From: Sporolactobacillus mangiferae
GTDB lineage: Bacteria; Bacillota; Bacilli; Bacillales; Sporolactobacillaceae
DNA length: 64,000 nucleotides
Assembly: GCF_023336505.1 (NCBI RefSeq)
Contig: NZ_JAMAST010000003.1
Coordinates: 124,001 to 188,000 of the forward strand
Reading direction: 5' to 3'
Below, piece by piece: positions 54,145 through 63,248 of this stretch. Numbering within the stretch: position 1 is the first letter of the stretch; each line of letters begins with the position of its first letter. The translations under genes and the position numbers were made by a program. Under the pieces are notes generated by a model. It ran no database searches. It saw nothing but the letters and a program-made list of their open reading frames with translations, and was not told the origin of the DNA.

Positions 54145-54675
54145 ATGGGTGTTCAATTTCCACCAGACAGCTGGCCGTATGGCGCGTCGTCCAGCCCCGA
54201 TCCCGCCGCGCAAAACTGGGATGCTTCGAGACAGCAGGCCACACCGCAATCAGGCAGTGCATCCTTTCCTTTTCAGGCACAGGCTGTACCTCCTGCGGGA
54301 ACTCAGTCCGCTCAACCGCTGCCTTACCCGTATCCGGCATACACCGTTCCGGTGCCGCAAACCGGACAACCGGGCACACAGCCGGCACAAATCTTGCCTC
54401 TTCCTTTGGTTGAACAGTCTTACATTGAAAACATACTGAGACTGAACCTTGGGAAAACGGCTACCGTGTACTGCACTTTCGAGGGCAACAGCCAGTGGAA
54501 TGCCAAGAAATTTACCGGCACGGTCGAAGCCGCCGGACGCGACCATGTCATCATTGAAGACGAAGCAACCCGTGTACGCTATCTCATCCCGATGGTATTT
54601 GTCAATTACTTCGAGTTCACCGGTCCGCTCAGCTATGAATATCCTTACACAGCGCCTCAGCCAGGAGGTAGATGA
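54145..54675 (+). CDS. gerQ: spore coat protein GerQ
   Basis: 176 residues from ATG 54145, AAGGAG 11 nt upstream. The first 85 residues are Pro/Gln/Ala-rich and disordered, with several glutamines suitable for transglutaminase cross-linking. The C-terminal domain SYIENILRLNLGKTATVYCT (about 92-111) then EAAGRDHVIIEDEATRVRYL is the GerQ signature. It anchors CwlJ in the spore coat. The pair cwlJ-gerQ is as in B. subtilis, with a terminator about 115 bp after the stop. Confidence 0.95.
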   Translation: MGVQFPPDSWPYGASSSPDPAAQNWDASRQQATPQSGSASFPFQAQAVPPAGTQSAQPLPYPYPAYTVPVPQTGQPGTQPAQILPLPLVEQSYIENILRLNLGKTATVYCTFEGNSQWNAKKFTGTVEAAGRDHVIIEDEATRVRYLIPMVFVNYFEFTGPLSYEYPYTAPQPGGR

Positions 54676-54790
54676 GCCAAAGTTCAGCCATTCCCGATCA
54701 TTAGATGAACTGAGGGAAACCAGCTCAACCCGATTCATCACATCGGCCAAGAGCAAACCGGGCTATTTTTTCACAAGGACTGTAACGAGA

Positions 54791-54830
54791 AATGGAGCTC
54801 CCCGATCCACCGGTGGATGCTCCATTTATT
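54791..54830 (+). terminator. terminator after cwlJ-gerQ
   Basis: Outer AATGGAGC/GCTCCATT and inner perfect palindrome ATCCACCGGTGGAT, then TATTTC. Could also end ywdK transcripts from the right. Confidence 0.8.
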
Positions 54831-54831
54831 T

Positions 54832-55206
54832 CTACGCACGAAAAGCCGCAATCACAATAAGCAGCCAGCTGACGAGAAAAGCGAGTCCGCCGATCGGCGT
54901 AATGGCGCCAAGCACGCGCACACCACTCAGTGTCAGTGCGTATAAACTGCCTGAGAAAAGGATTACGCCGAGAGTCATCAGCCAGCCGGACCAGCTGAGC
55001 AAAGTGCTTTGCCCGCTGAATACGGTCAGTGCGAGGATGCCAATCGCGATCAGTCCCAGCGCATGATACATTTGATACTGGACACCCGTCTGAAATACAG
55101 CCAGATCCTGTTCAGTAAGTCGCGCCTTCAATACATGCGCCCCGAATGCGCCAAATGCGACTGACAGGAATGCTAAAACAGCACCAATGACAATAAAAAC
55201 TTTCAT
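54832..55206 (-). CDS. ywdK: DUF423 membrane protein (YwdK/YgdD family)
   Basis: 124 residues from ATG 55206 with GGAG upstream. Four hydrophobic helices; the N-terminal FIVIGAVLAFLSVAFGAFGA then HVLKARLTEQDLAVFQTGVQ and YQMYHALGLI is the DUF423 signature. Function unknown. In B. subtilis ywdK is next to gerQ (ywdL), matching the convergent arrangement here. Confidence 0.9.
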   Translation of the reverse strand: MKVFIVIGAVLAFLSVAFGAFGAHVLKARLTEQDLAVFQTGVQYQMYHALGLIAIGILALTVFSGQSTLLSWSGWLMTLGVILFSGSLYALTLSGVRVLGAITPIGGLAFLVSWLLIVIAAFRA

Positions 55207-55351
55207 GTATCTATCCATCTCCTCATACAAATGAATTTACTCTATGATCAAACGCGTGTTTGCCTGTTATCGGCCTGATCTGCCAATGAATCGGTCTCTC
55301 TGGAGAAAATATCGGTCTCTTTTCATTTTTCATCCGTCAGAACGGCTGGTT

Positions 55352-56215
55352 TCATAAGTATTTTTTGTAAATTGCCTGTGTCCCGCTGTTTTCTTCACCG
55401 TTTGCGGCAAGTTCATCATAGATTTTCTTAGATAAAGCGAGTCCTGGGGTAGCAAGGCCCAGTGATTCAGAGGATTCGAGCGCGATCCTCTCATCCTTAA
55501 TCAAGTGTTTGATGTAAAATCCTGGAGCGAAGTCACCTTTCAGCATCCTCCGTCCAAGATTGCTGAGTGACCAGCTGCCGGCTGCACCGGTTTCGATGCT
55601 CTCCATGACCTTATCTGCGTCCAGTCCCGCGCGCCTGGCATAGGCCAGTGCTTCAGCCACGCCGATCATATTCGACGCAATCGCAATTTGATTCGCCATC
55701 TTCGTATGCTGACCGGAACCAGCTTTTCCCTGGTAAACAATCTTCCTCCCCATGGCCTGAAATACAGGCATCAAGCGTTCGGCTATCTGTGGATCACCGC
55801 CGATCATAATTGACAATGTCCCTTCACGCGCTCCGACATCACCACCGGAAACCGGGGCATCAAGTGCGTACAATTCTTTAGCTGCTGCCGCTTTATCGAT
55901 TTTTTCCGCCAGCTGCGGCGAAGAAGTCGTCATATCAATCAGACAGGCACCTGGCTTCGCATGATCGATAATTCCGTTATCAAAATAAACGGAAGCCACA
56001 TCCTCAGGATAACCGACCATCGTAATGACAGCATCGGCACCTGCTGCGGTTTCCGCGGGACTTGCTTTCCAGACGGCACCTTCTGCAATAAGATCGTCTG
56101 CCTTGCTTTTCGTCCGGTTAAACACTTGAAGGGTAAAACCAGCTTTCATCAGATTACGGATCATCCCCCTGCCCATCACTCCGGTTCCAACGAATCCTAT
56201 CGTCTTCACTGCCAT
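55352..56215 (-). CDS. 3-hydroxyisobutyrate dehydrogenase family oxidoreductase (YkwC-like)
   Basis: 287 residues from ATG 56215 with AAGGCGAG upstream. N-terminal dinucleotide fold TIGFVGTGVMGRGMIRNLMK (about 5-24); substrate loop DAPVSGGDVGAREGTLSIMI (about 122-141); catalytic lysine in GSGQHTKMANQ (about 172). The family reduces or oxidises beta-hydroxy acids such as hydroxyisobutyrate, tartronate semialdehyde or succinic semialdehyde. The substrate cannot be named. Length agrees with B. subtilis YkwC (288). Confidence 0.85.
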   Translation of the reverse strand: MAVKTIGFVGTGVMGRGMIRNLMKAGFTLQVFNRTKSKADDLIAEGAVWKASPAETAAGADAVITMVGYPEDVASVYFDNGIIDHAKPGACLIDMTTSSPQLAEKIDKAAAAKELYALDAPVSGGDVGAREGTLSIMIGGDPQIAERLMPVFQAMGRKIVYQGKAGSGQHTKMANQIAIASNMIGVAEALAYARRAGLDADKVMESIETGAAGSWSLSNLGRRMLKGDFAPGFYIKHLIKDERIALESSESLGLATPGLALSKKIYDELAANGEENSGTQAIYKKYL

Positions 56216-56303
56216 CGCTACCACTCGCCTTCCTGTCCAGGTTATCGTTCCAGAATTAACGATAGCATGAACGGCGTGCATTTTCACGCCATATGCAGAT
56301 GAA

Positions 56304-57563
56304 TCAGACTTTGCGTATCTGGAAAAAGTGAGTAAACACCCAGGGATATTGCGGCATGGCAAAATTCAGCTGCCATGTACCGATTCCGCCAAGTCGCGAG
56401 TCATAAACGATCCTCGCCTTCTCAAACAAACTGCGTACATCTTCGAACCAGACAACGCGATTCTGACCGCTGTCGTCGGTATAGTAAAAATAGGCCGCAT
56501 GATCGTCAGAGGAATAGTTAATTGGCACCTGCTCGGCCATCGCCAGGTTAATCGCCGCCTGATACGTAATTGCCCGGCCCGGATTCTGGCTGGAGTAGGG
56601 AATCTGCCAGTCATAGCCGTAAAACGGAGTGCCCATGATGATCTTGCTGCGATCCATCAGGCTGGCCGCATAATTGACCGTCGCCTGTACATCCTGAATG
56701 GGTGCTGTCGGTCCCGGTTCGCTTCCTGCATGATGCCAGTCGTAGGCCATGATAAAAAACTGATCGACAATCGCCCCAATGGCCGCGTAGTCGTATCCGC
56801 GCACCCACGGCACTGTATCATTCGTCTTGGCAGGCACCGCAATACTGAGATTGAGCCCGGCAGCCTGCGTGCGTTCTTTCAATGCCTGAAGAAACATGAC
56901 AAACGCATTCCGGTCTGCAGGCAGTACCCCTTCAAAATCAATATTGATGCCGCCGTATCCGCGCGATGTCGCCATATTAATCATATTGTCAATCAGGTGC
57001 TGCTGAACGTCCGGGGTATTCAGCACACGCTGAACAAGTGCCGAATTAAATCCGGTCTCGGTCAGATTCGTAACCGTCAGAACAGGTGTGACTCTGCCGC
57101 GCCATGCCGCGAGTACGGCCGCATTGTCATTGAGCGGACTTAAATCTCCGTTCCAGTTAAAATGTGTTTCAAAAAGACCAATATAGGTCAGATAAGGCGC
57201 GTTGTCCGCAATGATCGCCTGATCAAGAGCAGGCGTCCGCAGCTGCGAATAACTGAAGTGTGTCGCCACACGGCGCTCAAGTGCGGGCAGATTAATCTTC
57301 TGTCCCGGCCTTAGCTGATTCGGATCAATGCCGGGATTCGCTCTGCGGACTGCGTCAAGCGAGACATAAGCCATCCGTGAAATGGTCCACAGGCTGTCCC
57401 CCGGCTGAACGGTGTACACATTCGTTGTCACAAGCAGCGCCTGCCCGACCACAACATTCGTCGCCGTTAATCCATTAACTGTTCGCAATGTATTGACGGG
57501 GACATCAAACTTCTGGCTGATTGCAAATAATGAATCCCCGGCCTTTACTGTATAGACAAACAT
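56304..57563 (-). CDS. sleL: cortical fragment-lytic enzyme SleL/YaaH (two LysM and GH18)
   Basis: 419 residues from ATG 57563 with GGAAGGATGG upstream. Two LysM modules come first: VYTVKAGDSLFAISQKFDVP (about 3-22) and VYTVQPGDSLWTISRMAYVS (about 49-68). A family 18 glycosidase domain follows with the catalytic DxxxDxE represented by GGINIDFEGV (about 190-199) and a substrate floor region FFIMAYDWHHAGSEPGPTAP. YaaH/SleL is an N-acetylglucosaminidase that further digests cortex fragments after CwlJ and SleB. No signal peptide, as in Bacillus. Confidence 0.92.
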   Translation of the reverse strand: MFVYTVKAGDSLFAISQKFDVPVNTLRTVNGLTATNVVVGQALLVTTNVYTVQPGDSLWTISRMAYVSLDAVRRANPGIDPNQLRPGQKINLPALERRVATHFSYSQLRTPALDQAIIADNAPYLTYIGLFETHFNWNGDLSPLNDNAAVLAAWRGRVTPVLTVTNLTETGFNSALVQRVLNTPDVQQHLIDNMINMATSRGYGGINIDFEGVLPADRNAFVMFLQALKERTQAAGLNLSIAVPAKTNDTVPWVRGYDYAAIGAIVDQFFIMAYDWHHAGSEPGPTAPIQDVQATVNYAASLMDRSKIIMGTPFYGYDWQIPYSSQNPGRAITYQAAINLAMAEQVPINYSSDDHAAYFYYTDDSGQNRVVWFEDVRSLFEKARIVYDSRLGGIGTWQLNFAMPQYPWVFTHFFQIRKV

Positions 57564-57736
57564 AAAAATCCATCCTTCCCGTATACCTGATTTGCAGAGA
57601 AAACCGCCGCACATGCATAGGCATTTCACTCCAGTTTATTCAGCAGGTGCCGAAGAGTGCCCGCATTCATATAGATTCAAAGAGAAAAAAAGGTTATGAT
57701 TAAATGTACTGCGAGATTCGCAGAGAAGCGGCAACC

Positions 57737-57771
57737 GGCCGCAAGGAATGCACGGTTTTTCAGTTGCGGCC
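57737..57771 (+). other. hairpin upstream of the aminotransferase gene
   Basis: GGCCGCAA (57737-57744) pairs perfectly with TTGCGGCC (57764-57771), 19-nt loop, about 40 bp before the start codon. It may be a regulatory stem; it is not an S-box. Confidence 0.4.
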
Positions 57772-57809
57772 ATAGTTTATAGAAAGTACGGAAAGAAAGA
57801 GGGGTATTT

Positions 57810-59003
57810 ATGGCTGAATTCATCCCATCTCGGCTTGTTCAATCACTTCCCGCCAATTATTTTACCCGTATGGATCAAAAGATCGATTCGGTTGTAAAGC
57901 AAGGCATAGATGTCATCCACCTCCATACCGGAAGCCCTGATCAGCCAACACCCATGCCGATTATTGAAACGATGAATGAGGCAGCTCAGCTTCATAAAAA
58001 TCAAGGCTATCCGCCTGCAGGCGGAAAAATGACACTCAAAAAAGCGGTCAGTATTTTTTATCAGCGGGAATACGGTGTCTCCATTGATCCTGAAACGGAG
58101 GTCACTGTGTTTGATGGTGCGACAATCGCCATTTCGGCACTGCCGCAGGCCATGCTGAACCCAGGCGAAGTGATGCTGACCACTGACCCCGCCTATCCGC
58201 TCTACTACGTTTGTCCGCAGCTTGCAGGGGCAGACACGTATGGGATTCCCGTACATGCTAAAGACGGATTTCTTCCTGATTATCGGACCATTCCCGATCA
58301 TGTGCTGCAAAAAGCGCGTCTGCTCATGCTGAATTATCCGAACAATCCGACCGGAGCCATGGCAACAAAGGATTTTTTTGCAGAGACAGTGCGCTTTTCC
58401 AAGGAACGGCATATCCCTGTCGTTCATGACTTTGCCTATGCCGCCTTTGGTTTTGACGGCAAGCGTCCGCTGAGCTTTCTCCAGACGCCTGGTGCCAAAG
58501 AGCAGGGCATTGAAATTTATACATTATCGAAAACTTATAATATGGCCGGATTCCGAATTGGCTTTGCAGTGGGCAATGCTTCGATCATCCGTGCGCTCAG
58601 CCGTTTCCACGATATCGACCATTCTGATGTCCCCAGTGCCATTCAGGACGCGGCGGCAGCAGCTCTGCTTGGGTCGCAGAAATCCGTTCAGAATCTGTGC
58701 GCACTCTATGAACGGCGACGCAATATACTCGTCTCCGGCATACGTGCCATCGGCTGGGACGTGCAGGCGCCCAAAGGGTCGTTTTTCTGCTGGTTCAGAG
58801 TCCCGGATGGCTATACGTCCGAGACATTTGCCGATACGCTGCTCAGGCGCGCACATGTTGCCGTCGCCCCCGGTGCAGGATTTGGCACCCACGGCGATCA
58901 ATTTGTCCGTGCGGGGCTTCTGGAACCGGAAGCGCGTCTGCGGGAAGCCGCAGAACGGATCAAAGCTTCAGGCATACTTGATGAAATACCGATACAGAAC
59001 TAG
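57810..59003 (+). CDS. class I aminotransferase, MtnE-like
   Basis: 397 residues. GSPDQPTPMPII (about 41-52), LNYPNNPTGAMAT, HDFAYAAFGFDG and the PLP lysine in IYTLSKTYNMAGFRIGFAVG (about 233-252) line up block by block with B. subtilis MtnE (YkrV), which transaminates 2-keto-4-methylthiobutyrate to methionine. The other mtn genes are not adjacent and many class I enzymes share these blocks, so a general aminotransferase is possible. GAGGGGT precedes the ATG. Confidence 0.85.
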   Translation: MAEFIPSRLVQSLPANYFTRMDQKIDSVVKQGIDVIHLHTGSPDQPTPMPIIETMNEAAQLHKNQGYPPAGGKMTLKKAVSIFYQREYGVSIDPETEVTVFDGATIAISALPQAMLNPGEVMLTTDPAYPLYYVCPQLAGADTYGIPVHAKDGFLPDYRTIPDHVLQKARLLMLNYPNNPTGAMATKDFFAETVRFSKERHIPVVHDFAYAAFGFDGKRPLSFLQTPGAKEQGIEIYTLSKTYNMAGFRIGFAVGNASIIRALSRFHDIDHSDVPSAIQDAAAAALLGSQKSVQNLCALYERRRNILVSGIRAIGWDVQAPKGSFFCWFRVPDGYTSETFADTLLRRAHVAVAPGAGFGTHGDQFVRAGLLEPEARLREAAERIKASGILDEIPIQN

Positions 59004-59100
59004 ATTAGAAAACTCGGTTTTGCCAGGCCTCTGGCGAAGGCAAAGACGCCGTCACACTTATAACTATAACCCGCTGAATTTTAAACTTTCTCTGTAGTAA
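59004..59100 (+). repeat. dispersed intergenic repeat, family 1, copy F
   Basis: ATTAGAAAACTCGGTTTTGC at the left, GGCGAAGGCAAAGACGCCGT centre, TATAACCCGCTGAATTTTAA right, ending CTTTCTCTGTAGTAA. Starts one base after the aminotransferase stop codon. Confidence 0.85.
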
Positions 59101-59102
59101 AA

Positions 59103-59137
59103 AAAGAACTTTTCCCGAGGGATAAGTTCTTTTTTTA
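59103..59137 (+). terminator. terminator after the aminotransferase gene
   Basis: AAAGAACTT (59103-59111) with AAGTTCTTT (59124-59132) then TTTT. Confidence 0.85.
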
Positions 59138-59174
59138 CGCCAATAAGAAGCATTCATGATCCGCTTTAGAGACG

Positions 59175-59220
59175 CATCCTGCGGCTTCGCCAGAGTCCTG
59201 GTGAAGCAAGATTTTCTAGT
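59175..59220 (-). repeat. partial family 1 repeat
   Basis: Read leftwards: ACTAGAAAATCTTGCTTCAC, CAGGACTCTGGCGAAGCCGC. Only the first hairpin half of the element is present. Confidence 0.55.
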
Positions 59221-59238
59221 GGATACTCAAAAAAGCCT

Positions 59239-59565
59239 TTATATCACGCGATAGCCCATAAGCACAATCACGATCAGCAGCGCGGCAATCAGAATCAGCA
59301 GTACGGCAGATGATTCACCGCGCTTTCGCTTACCCATTGCCGCTTCCATCAGGCCGATCAGTGCAAAGGAAAGCACACCTTTAATCGTCGGCATAAGCGG
59401 GAAATGGATCAGGAAGAGCATCGCAATACCAGTTACGATCATAACCAGGTAGGTGAGCCGCAGAATCATGCTCCATATTTTCTGATTGGGCAAAACATAG
59501 CTTAAGATAAAGAAAATGACGACCAGGCCCCAGACAAGGCCGTGGATTTGCAGCAAAGCATGCAT
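59239..59565 (-). CDS. yisL: YisL family membrane protein (DUF1516)
   Basis: 108 residues, four hydrophobic helices. The start MHALLQIHGLVWGLVVIFFI, then IWSMILRLTYLVMIVTGIAM and PTIKGVLSFALIGLMEAAM match the YisL/UPF0344 family. Function unknown. GGGGAAAA stands before the ATG. Neighbours lend no further hint. Confidence 0.87.
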   Translation of the reverse strand: MHALLQIHGLVWGLVVIFFILSYVLPNQKIWSMILRLTYLVMIVTGIAMLFLIHFPLMPTIKGVLSFALIGLMEAAMGKRKRGESSAVLLILIAALLIVIVLMGYRVI

Positions 59566-59650
59566 CGATTTTCCCCTTTTCTGTATGAATCATACAAAAC
59601 TCTTCTGCCTCTATTTTATCATGTCCTCATGCTTTTCCCAGTACAGGCCC

Positions 59651-61105
59651 TTAATCCTGCTGATCCGAATGGCGCGACAGATCACATTGATCAAGCGGGA
59701 TCAGCTTCGCCTTCATCTTCCACTTTGCAATCAGCCATACAGCAAGAAAAATCGGAATACCGATATAAGCCGCAATGATGCCGCCCCAATCAATCTGACC
59801 ACCAGAAAAAGCGCCGAAGCTCTGCCCGATCACAACTACCATGCAGACAGCAAACGCAAACAGCGGGCCAAAGGGGAACCATCTGGCACGACAAGGCAGT
59901 TCACTGAGCTTCCCGCCCTGCGCAATGTACGCGCGGCGAAAACGATAGTGACTGACCGCAATGCCGAGCCAGGCAATAAATCCGCACATACCTGACGCAC
60001 TGAGCAGCCAGCTGTAGACGATGCCGTCACCGAAACCAGAAGCCAGAAACGCGAGCAGTCCGAATGCCGCTGTCACCACGAGTGACCAGATAGGAATGCC
60101 GTGCTTCGTCACATAACCAAGAAATCGTGGTGCCTTGCCTTTTTTAGCCAAAGCATAAAGCATGCGCGTTGAAGCATATAAGCCGGAATTTCCCGCAGAC
60201 AGTACGGCTGTCAGGATGACTGCATTCATAACCGAAGCCGCAACAGCAAGACCCGCTCGCTGAAAAACAAGGGTAAATGGGCTGACCATCACCGAATCCG
60301 TAGCCGATAAATTGTGATTCGTATAAGGAATAATCATTGCAATGATAAAAATCGCCAGAATATAAAAGAGCAGGATACGCCAGAAAATCGTATTCATGGC
60401 CTTAGGCACATTTTTCTCCGGATGCTCACTTTCTCCTGCACTGACACCGAGCAGCTCGGTTCCCTGGAAAGAATAGCCCGCAGCGAGAAAAACACCGAAT
60501 GCCGCCAGAAAACCGCCGTGAAACGGTGCATCACCAACGTTAAAATTTGAAAACCCGGAGACACCGCCGCCAAGAACACGGAAAATCATCAACAATCCGA
60601 GGACGATAAAAACAATCACCGTCGCGACTTTGATAAAGGCAAACCAGTATTCCGATTCGCCGTATCCTTTGACCGTCAGCGCGTTCAGTAAAAAAATAAT
60701 CAGCAGAAACAGGCCGCTCCAAAGCATCGACGGACTGTGCGGAAACCAAAATTTCATGATCAGCGTTGCCGCCGACAATTCACTTGCAATCGTGATCGCC
60801 CAATTGTACCAGTAATTCCAACCGAGCGCGAACCCGAAAGCCGGTTCGACAAAACGCGTGGCATAAGTGCTGAACGACCCGCTTGTCGGCATATACGTCG
60901 CCAGTTCTCCAAGACTGGTCATTAAAAAATAGACCATGATGCCGGTTAATCCATAAGCAAGCAGTGCGCCGCCCGGACCAGCAGAATAAATCGCGTTGCC
61001 GCTCGCGAGAAACAGGCCCGTACCAATCGCGCCGCCAAGCGCGATCATCGTCAAATGGCGTGACTTCAATCCCCGCCGTAATTGATTGTTCTTTTCTTGC
61101 TTCAC
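59651..61105 (-). CDS. lysP: amino acid permease, lysine-specific type
   Basis: 484 residues from GTG 61105, twelve hydrophobic helices. The AAT-family start LRRGLKSRHLTMIALGGAIG then TGLFLASGNAIYSAGPGGAL (about 9-48) and AAGYSFQGTELLGVSAGESE with HPEKNVPKAMN (about 210-241) are those of LysP/YbxG permeases. It imports a basic amino acid by proton symport. The lysine riboswitch directly upstream makes lysine the likely substrate. Confidence 0.88.
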   Translation of the reverse strand: MKQEKNNQLRRGLKSRHLTMIALGGAIGTGLFLASGNAIYSAGPGGALLAYGLTGIMVYFLMTSLGELATYMPTSGSFSTYATRFVEPAFGFALGWNYWYNWAITIASELSAATLIMKFWFPHSPSMLWSGLFLLIIFLLNALTVKGYGESEYWFAFIKVATVIVFIVLGLLMIFRVLGGGVSGFSNFNVGDAPFHGGFLAAFGVFLAAGYSFQGTELLGVSAGESEHPEKNVPKAMNTIFWRILLFYILAIFIIAMIIPYTNHNLSATDSVMVSPFTLVFQRAGLAVAASVMNAVILTAVLSAGNSGLYASTRMLYALAKKGKAPRFLGYVTKHGIPIWSLVVTAAFGLLAFLASGFGDGIVYSWLLSASGMCGFIAWLGIAVSHYRFRRAYIAQGGKLSELPCRARWFPFGPLFAFAVCMVVVIGQSFGAFSGGQIDWGGIIAAYIGIPIFLAVWLIAKWKMKAKLIPLDQCDLSRHSDQQD

Positions 61106-61164
61106 TTTCTCTCTCTCCCTCTCTGTATTTCGGGGGAATGATGCCGCTTTGATGAATGGAAATA

Positions 61165-61206
61165 AAAATCGCCCGTTTCAGGCATCGTGATGCTCTCAAA
61201 CGGGCG
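61165..61206 (-). terminator. riboswitch expression-platform terminator
   Basis: CGCCCGTTT (61170-61178) pairs with AAACGGGCG (61198-61206); read leftwards it is followed by ATTTTTATTT. It stands between the lysine aptamer and lysP. Confidence 0.9.
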
Positions 61207-61264
61207 AACATATTCAAAGTAAAGTTAATGAGATCCGCTTCAAGTCATTTGATCCACTCACTCC

Positions 61265-61456
61265 ACACGCAGCTTCCCCGATAGCACACCACATGCTCAT
61301 GCATGTGACAGTCCCGTCCCTTTCGGAAACGGACCCAGCACCTTCGGTAAGGGAACCGAAAGCACTTCGGCAGCAGTTCCTTACACGCACCGTCCAGCCT
61401 CCCTTCGCTTCGGGTGCGCTTCTCATAACTGCCGCGCCTCTACCCCCTCCGCATGT
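61265..61456 (-). promoter_or_regulatory. lysine riboswitch (L box) upstream of lysP
   Basis: Read leftwards, the conserved L-box blocks occur in order: GGTAGAGGCGCGG, AGCGCACCCGAAGCGAAGGG, TGCTGCCGAAGTGC, GGTGCTGGGTCC, GGGACTGTCACATGC and GTGCTATCGGGGAAGCT. P1 is ACATGC/GCGTGT with wobbles. Lysine binding would favour the terminator at 61165 and shut off the permease. Confidence 0.92.
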
Positions 61457-61561
61457 TGCGAGGAGATGTTGTTTTTTGACAACAGATTTTATTTTACCGT
61501 TATTAAAATGGGTTGGCAACCGGAACAATCTTCAAACAAGTCATGAAATGCACCAACTGAA

Positions 61562-62797
61562 TTATTCGTGTGCGCCGACATGTGCAGGCTCAGTCAGATA
61601 TCTTCTGAAACCTGCAGCGTACATAAATGAAATAAATAAAAGCACGCCCGACAAGGTAAAAACGAACTGAACACCGATTTTATCAATGAGACAGCCAAAA
61701 AGCACCGTCGCCAGGCCATACGACAATGCATACAGCGCATCTTGGGCGGAGTAAACTTTTGCCAGCAAATTCGATTTCGTATTTGTCTGAATGAGCGTCT
61801 CAAAGGCTACATTCTTCAGCTGTTCAAAAAGCCCTACTGCAGCGGAAATCATTAACGCAAGTAAAGGATAGGTGTTCCATCCAAAGAACAGGGTAGCCGC
61901 GCCCGTCATAAACAAGCCTGTTAATGCGGCAACTTTTAAATGTGTATGGATAGAAGCAGAGAATCTCACGCAGATTGATCCGCCAATAATAAGGCCGGCA
62001 AAAAAGCTGAAATTTATAAATCCCCACCACGACGCATTAACGTGCAATGCCTGGTGCACAAATACCAGCACAATAGCAGCCATCCAGACGACTGAGCTAA
62101 CGTTCCCAATCGTCTCTGAAATACTGATGACGCGCAAAGCGGGACTACGCCAGATCGCATGCCATCCTTCAACCATAATCTTCAATTTTCCAACCGATGA
62201 ATCCGTTCGGTTAAAAGTATGGAATGCAGTGTCAATCCTGATCATGCACATGCAAACGGTTGACAGGACAAAAAGGAAAAAAGTAACCCAGACAAGCTGC
62301 CCACCTCCTATGAAAGCCGCCAGTATCCCGCCGAATGCCCAACCGCTTAAATTAATCGATTGGTCAAGCAGAGACAAAAAACCGTTGGCTTTGACCAATC
62401 GTTCCCGGTCAATAAGCAGCGGAACCATTGCATTTCGAGCCGGAGAAGCCCACCCATCAAGAAATCCGATACAGACAACGAAAAAGAAAACGATAAGAAA
62501 ATCGGGGCCAAATCCGTGAAACGTTAGGGCAAGTGCCATAAGCAGCAGAAAAAAAGACTTGCCGATCTGCGAACAAACCAGAGCCTCTTTTAACCCCAAT
62601 CGATCCAGAATCAAGGGTGCCAAAATGCCACTGATAAACCTTATGAACGTCATTAAAAAGGGAATGAGCGTCATGAACATCGCCGAACGGGTAACGGCAT
62701 ACATAACCGTCATCAGGCCAACGATATAAAACACATCGCCGCAATTGGACAAGGACTGCCCAATCCAAAGATATCTGAACGCATGTTGTTTTGTCAT
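61562..62797 (-). CDS. MFS efflux transporter, DHA3-type
   Basis: 411 residues from ATG 62797 with AAAGGAAC upstream; an in-frame ATG at 62857 has no ribosome site. About twelve helices; RYLWIGQSLSNCGDVFYIVG (about 7-26) and DGWASPARNAMVPLLIDRER (about 127-146) are typical of the EntS/Mef-like MFS_3 group, which exports siderophores or macrolides. Substrate unknown. A family 2 repeat stands behind its promoter region. Confidence 0.82.
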   Translation of the reverse strand: MTKQHAFRYLWIGQSLSNCGDVFYIVGLMTVMYAVTRSAMFMTLIPFLMTFIRFISGILAPLILDRLGLKEALVCSQIGKSFFLLLMALALTFHGFGPDFLIVFFFVVCIGFLDGWASPARNAMVPLLIDRERLVKANGFLSLLDQSINLSGWAFGGILAAFIGGGQLVWVTFFLFVLSTVCMCMIRIDTAFHTFNRTDSSVGKLKIMVEGWHAIWRSPALRVISISETIGNVSSVVWMAAIVLVFVHQALHVNASWWGFINFSFFAGLIIGGSICVRFSASIHTHLKVAALTGLFMTGAATLFFGWNTYPLLALMISAAVGLFEQLKNVAFETLIQTNTKSNLLAKVYSAQDALYALSYGLATVLFGCLIDKIGVQFVFTLSGVLLFISFMYAAGFRRYLTEPAHVGAHE

Positions 62798-62935
62798 TAT
62801 TAAGTTCCTTTCTGTTCTAAGTGCAGCACAAAAAAGACGAGGAACTTCGGTGCTCATCTCAGCGCTGATTAAAAGTCAAGGTATTAATAATGACTGGTTC
62901 ACATATTTCAATCACTCCATACGTATCATGCGTCA

Positions 62936-63172
62936 TTAGAAAACTCAGTCTTCAATCGTAATTCATTGATTTATGCCTTTGGGTCTGCACCGCTGCGGCT
63001 GCTCGCTTGCCGCAGATGCACCCGCAGGCCTCCTCGGGCAAGAGGAATCTGCCGGGTCTTGCTGGCACGCAGCAACAATGCCAATCTCGCAGACTTCACG
63101 CATCTCTGATTTGATGCTCGGCTAAACCATCGTTTAATTGATTGGACACGAAGCAGGATCTTATACTTGCTT
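62936..63172 (+). repeat. dispersed intergenic repeat, family 2, copy vi (longest)
   Basis: Starts ATTAGAAAACTCAGTCTTCA, has ATTGATTTATGCCTTT, TGCGGCTGCTCGCTTGCCGC, ATTTGATGCTCGGCTAAACC, TTAATTGATTGGACACGAAG and ends TCTTATACTTGCTTA. About 240 bp. It shares its left end with family 1 and its core with family 2. Confidence 0.75.
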
Positions 63173-63248
63173 AACCCGCAAAGTCACTGGATTCCTTAAA
63201 AATTTTATTCTTTCTATTGTACACAGAAATTTTCAAAAGCGAAACCAA

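Noticed and set aside
62797-62857. Separate leader peptide (MSTEVPRLFCAALRTERN) before the DHA3-type carrier
   Set aside because: It is in frame with the carrier without a stop, and has no ribosome site; it is upstream sequence, not an independent ORF.
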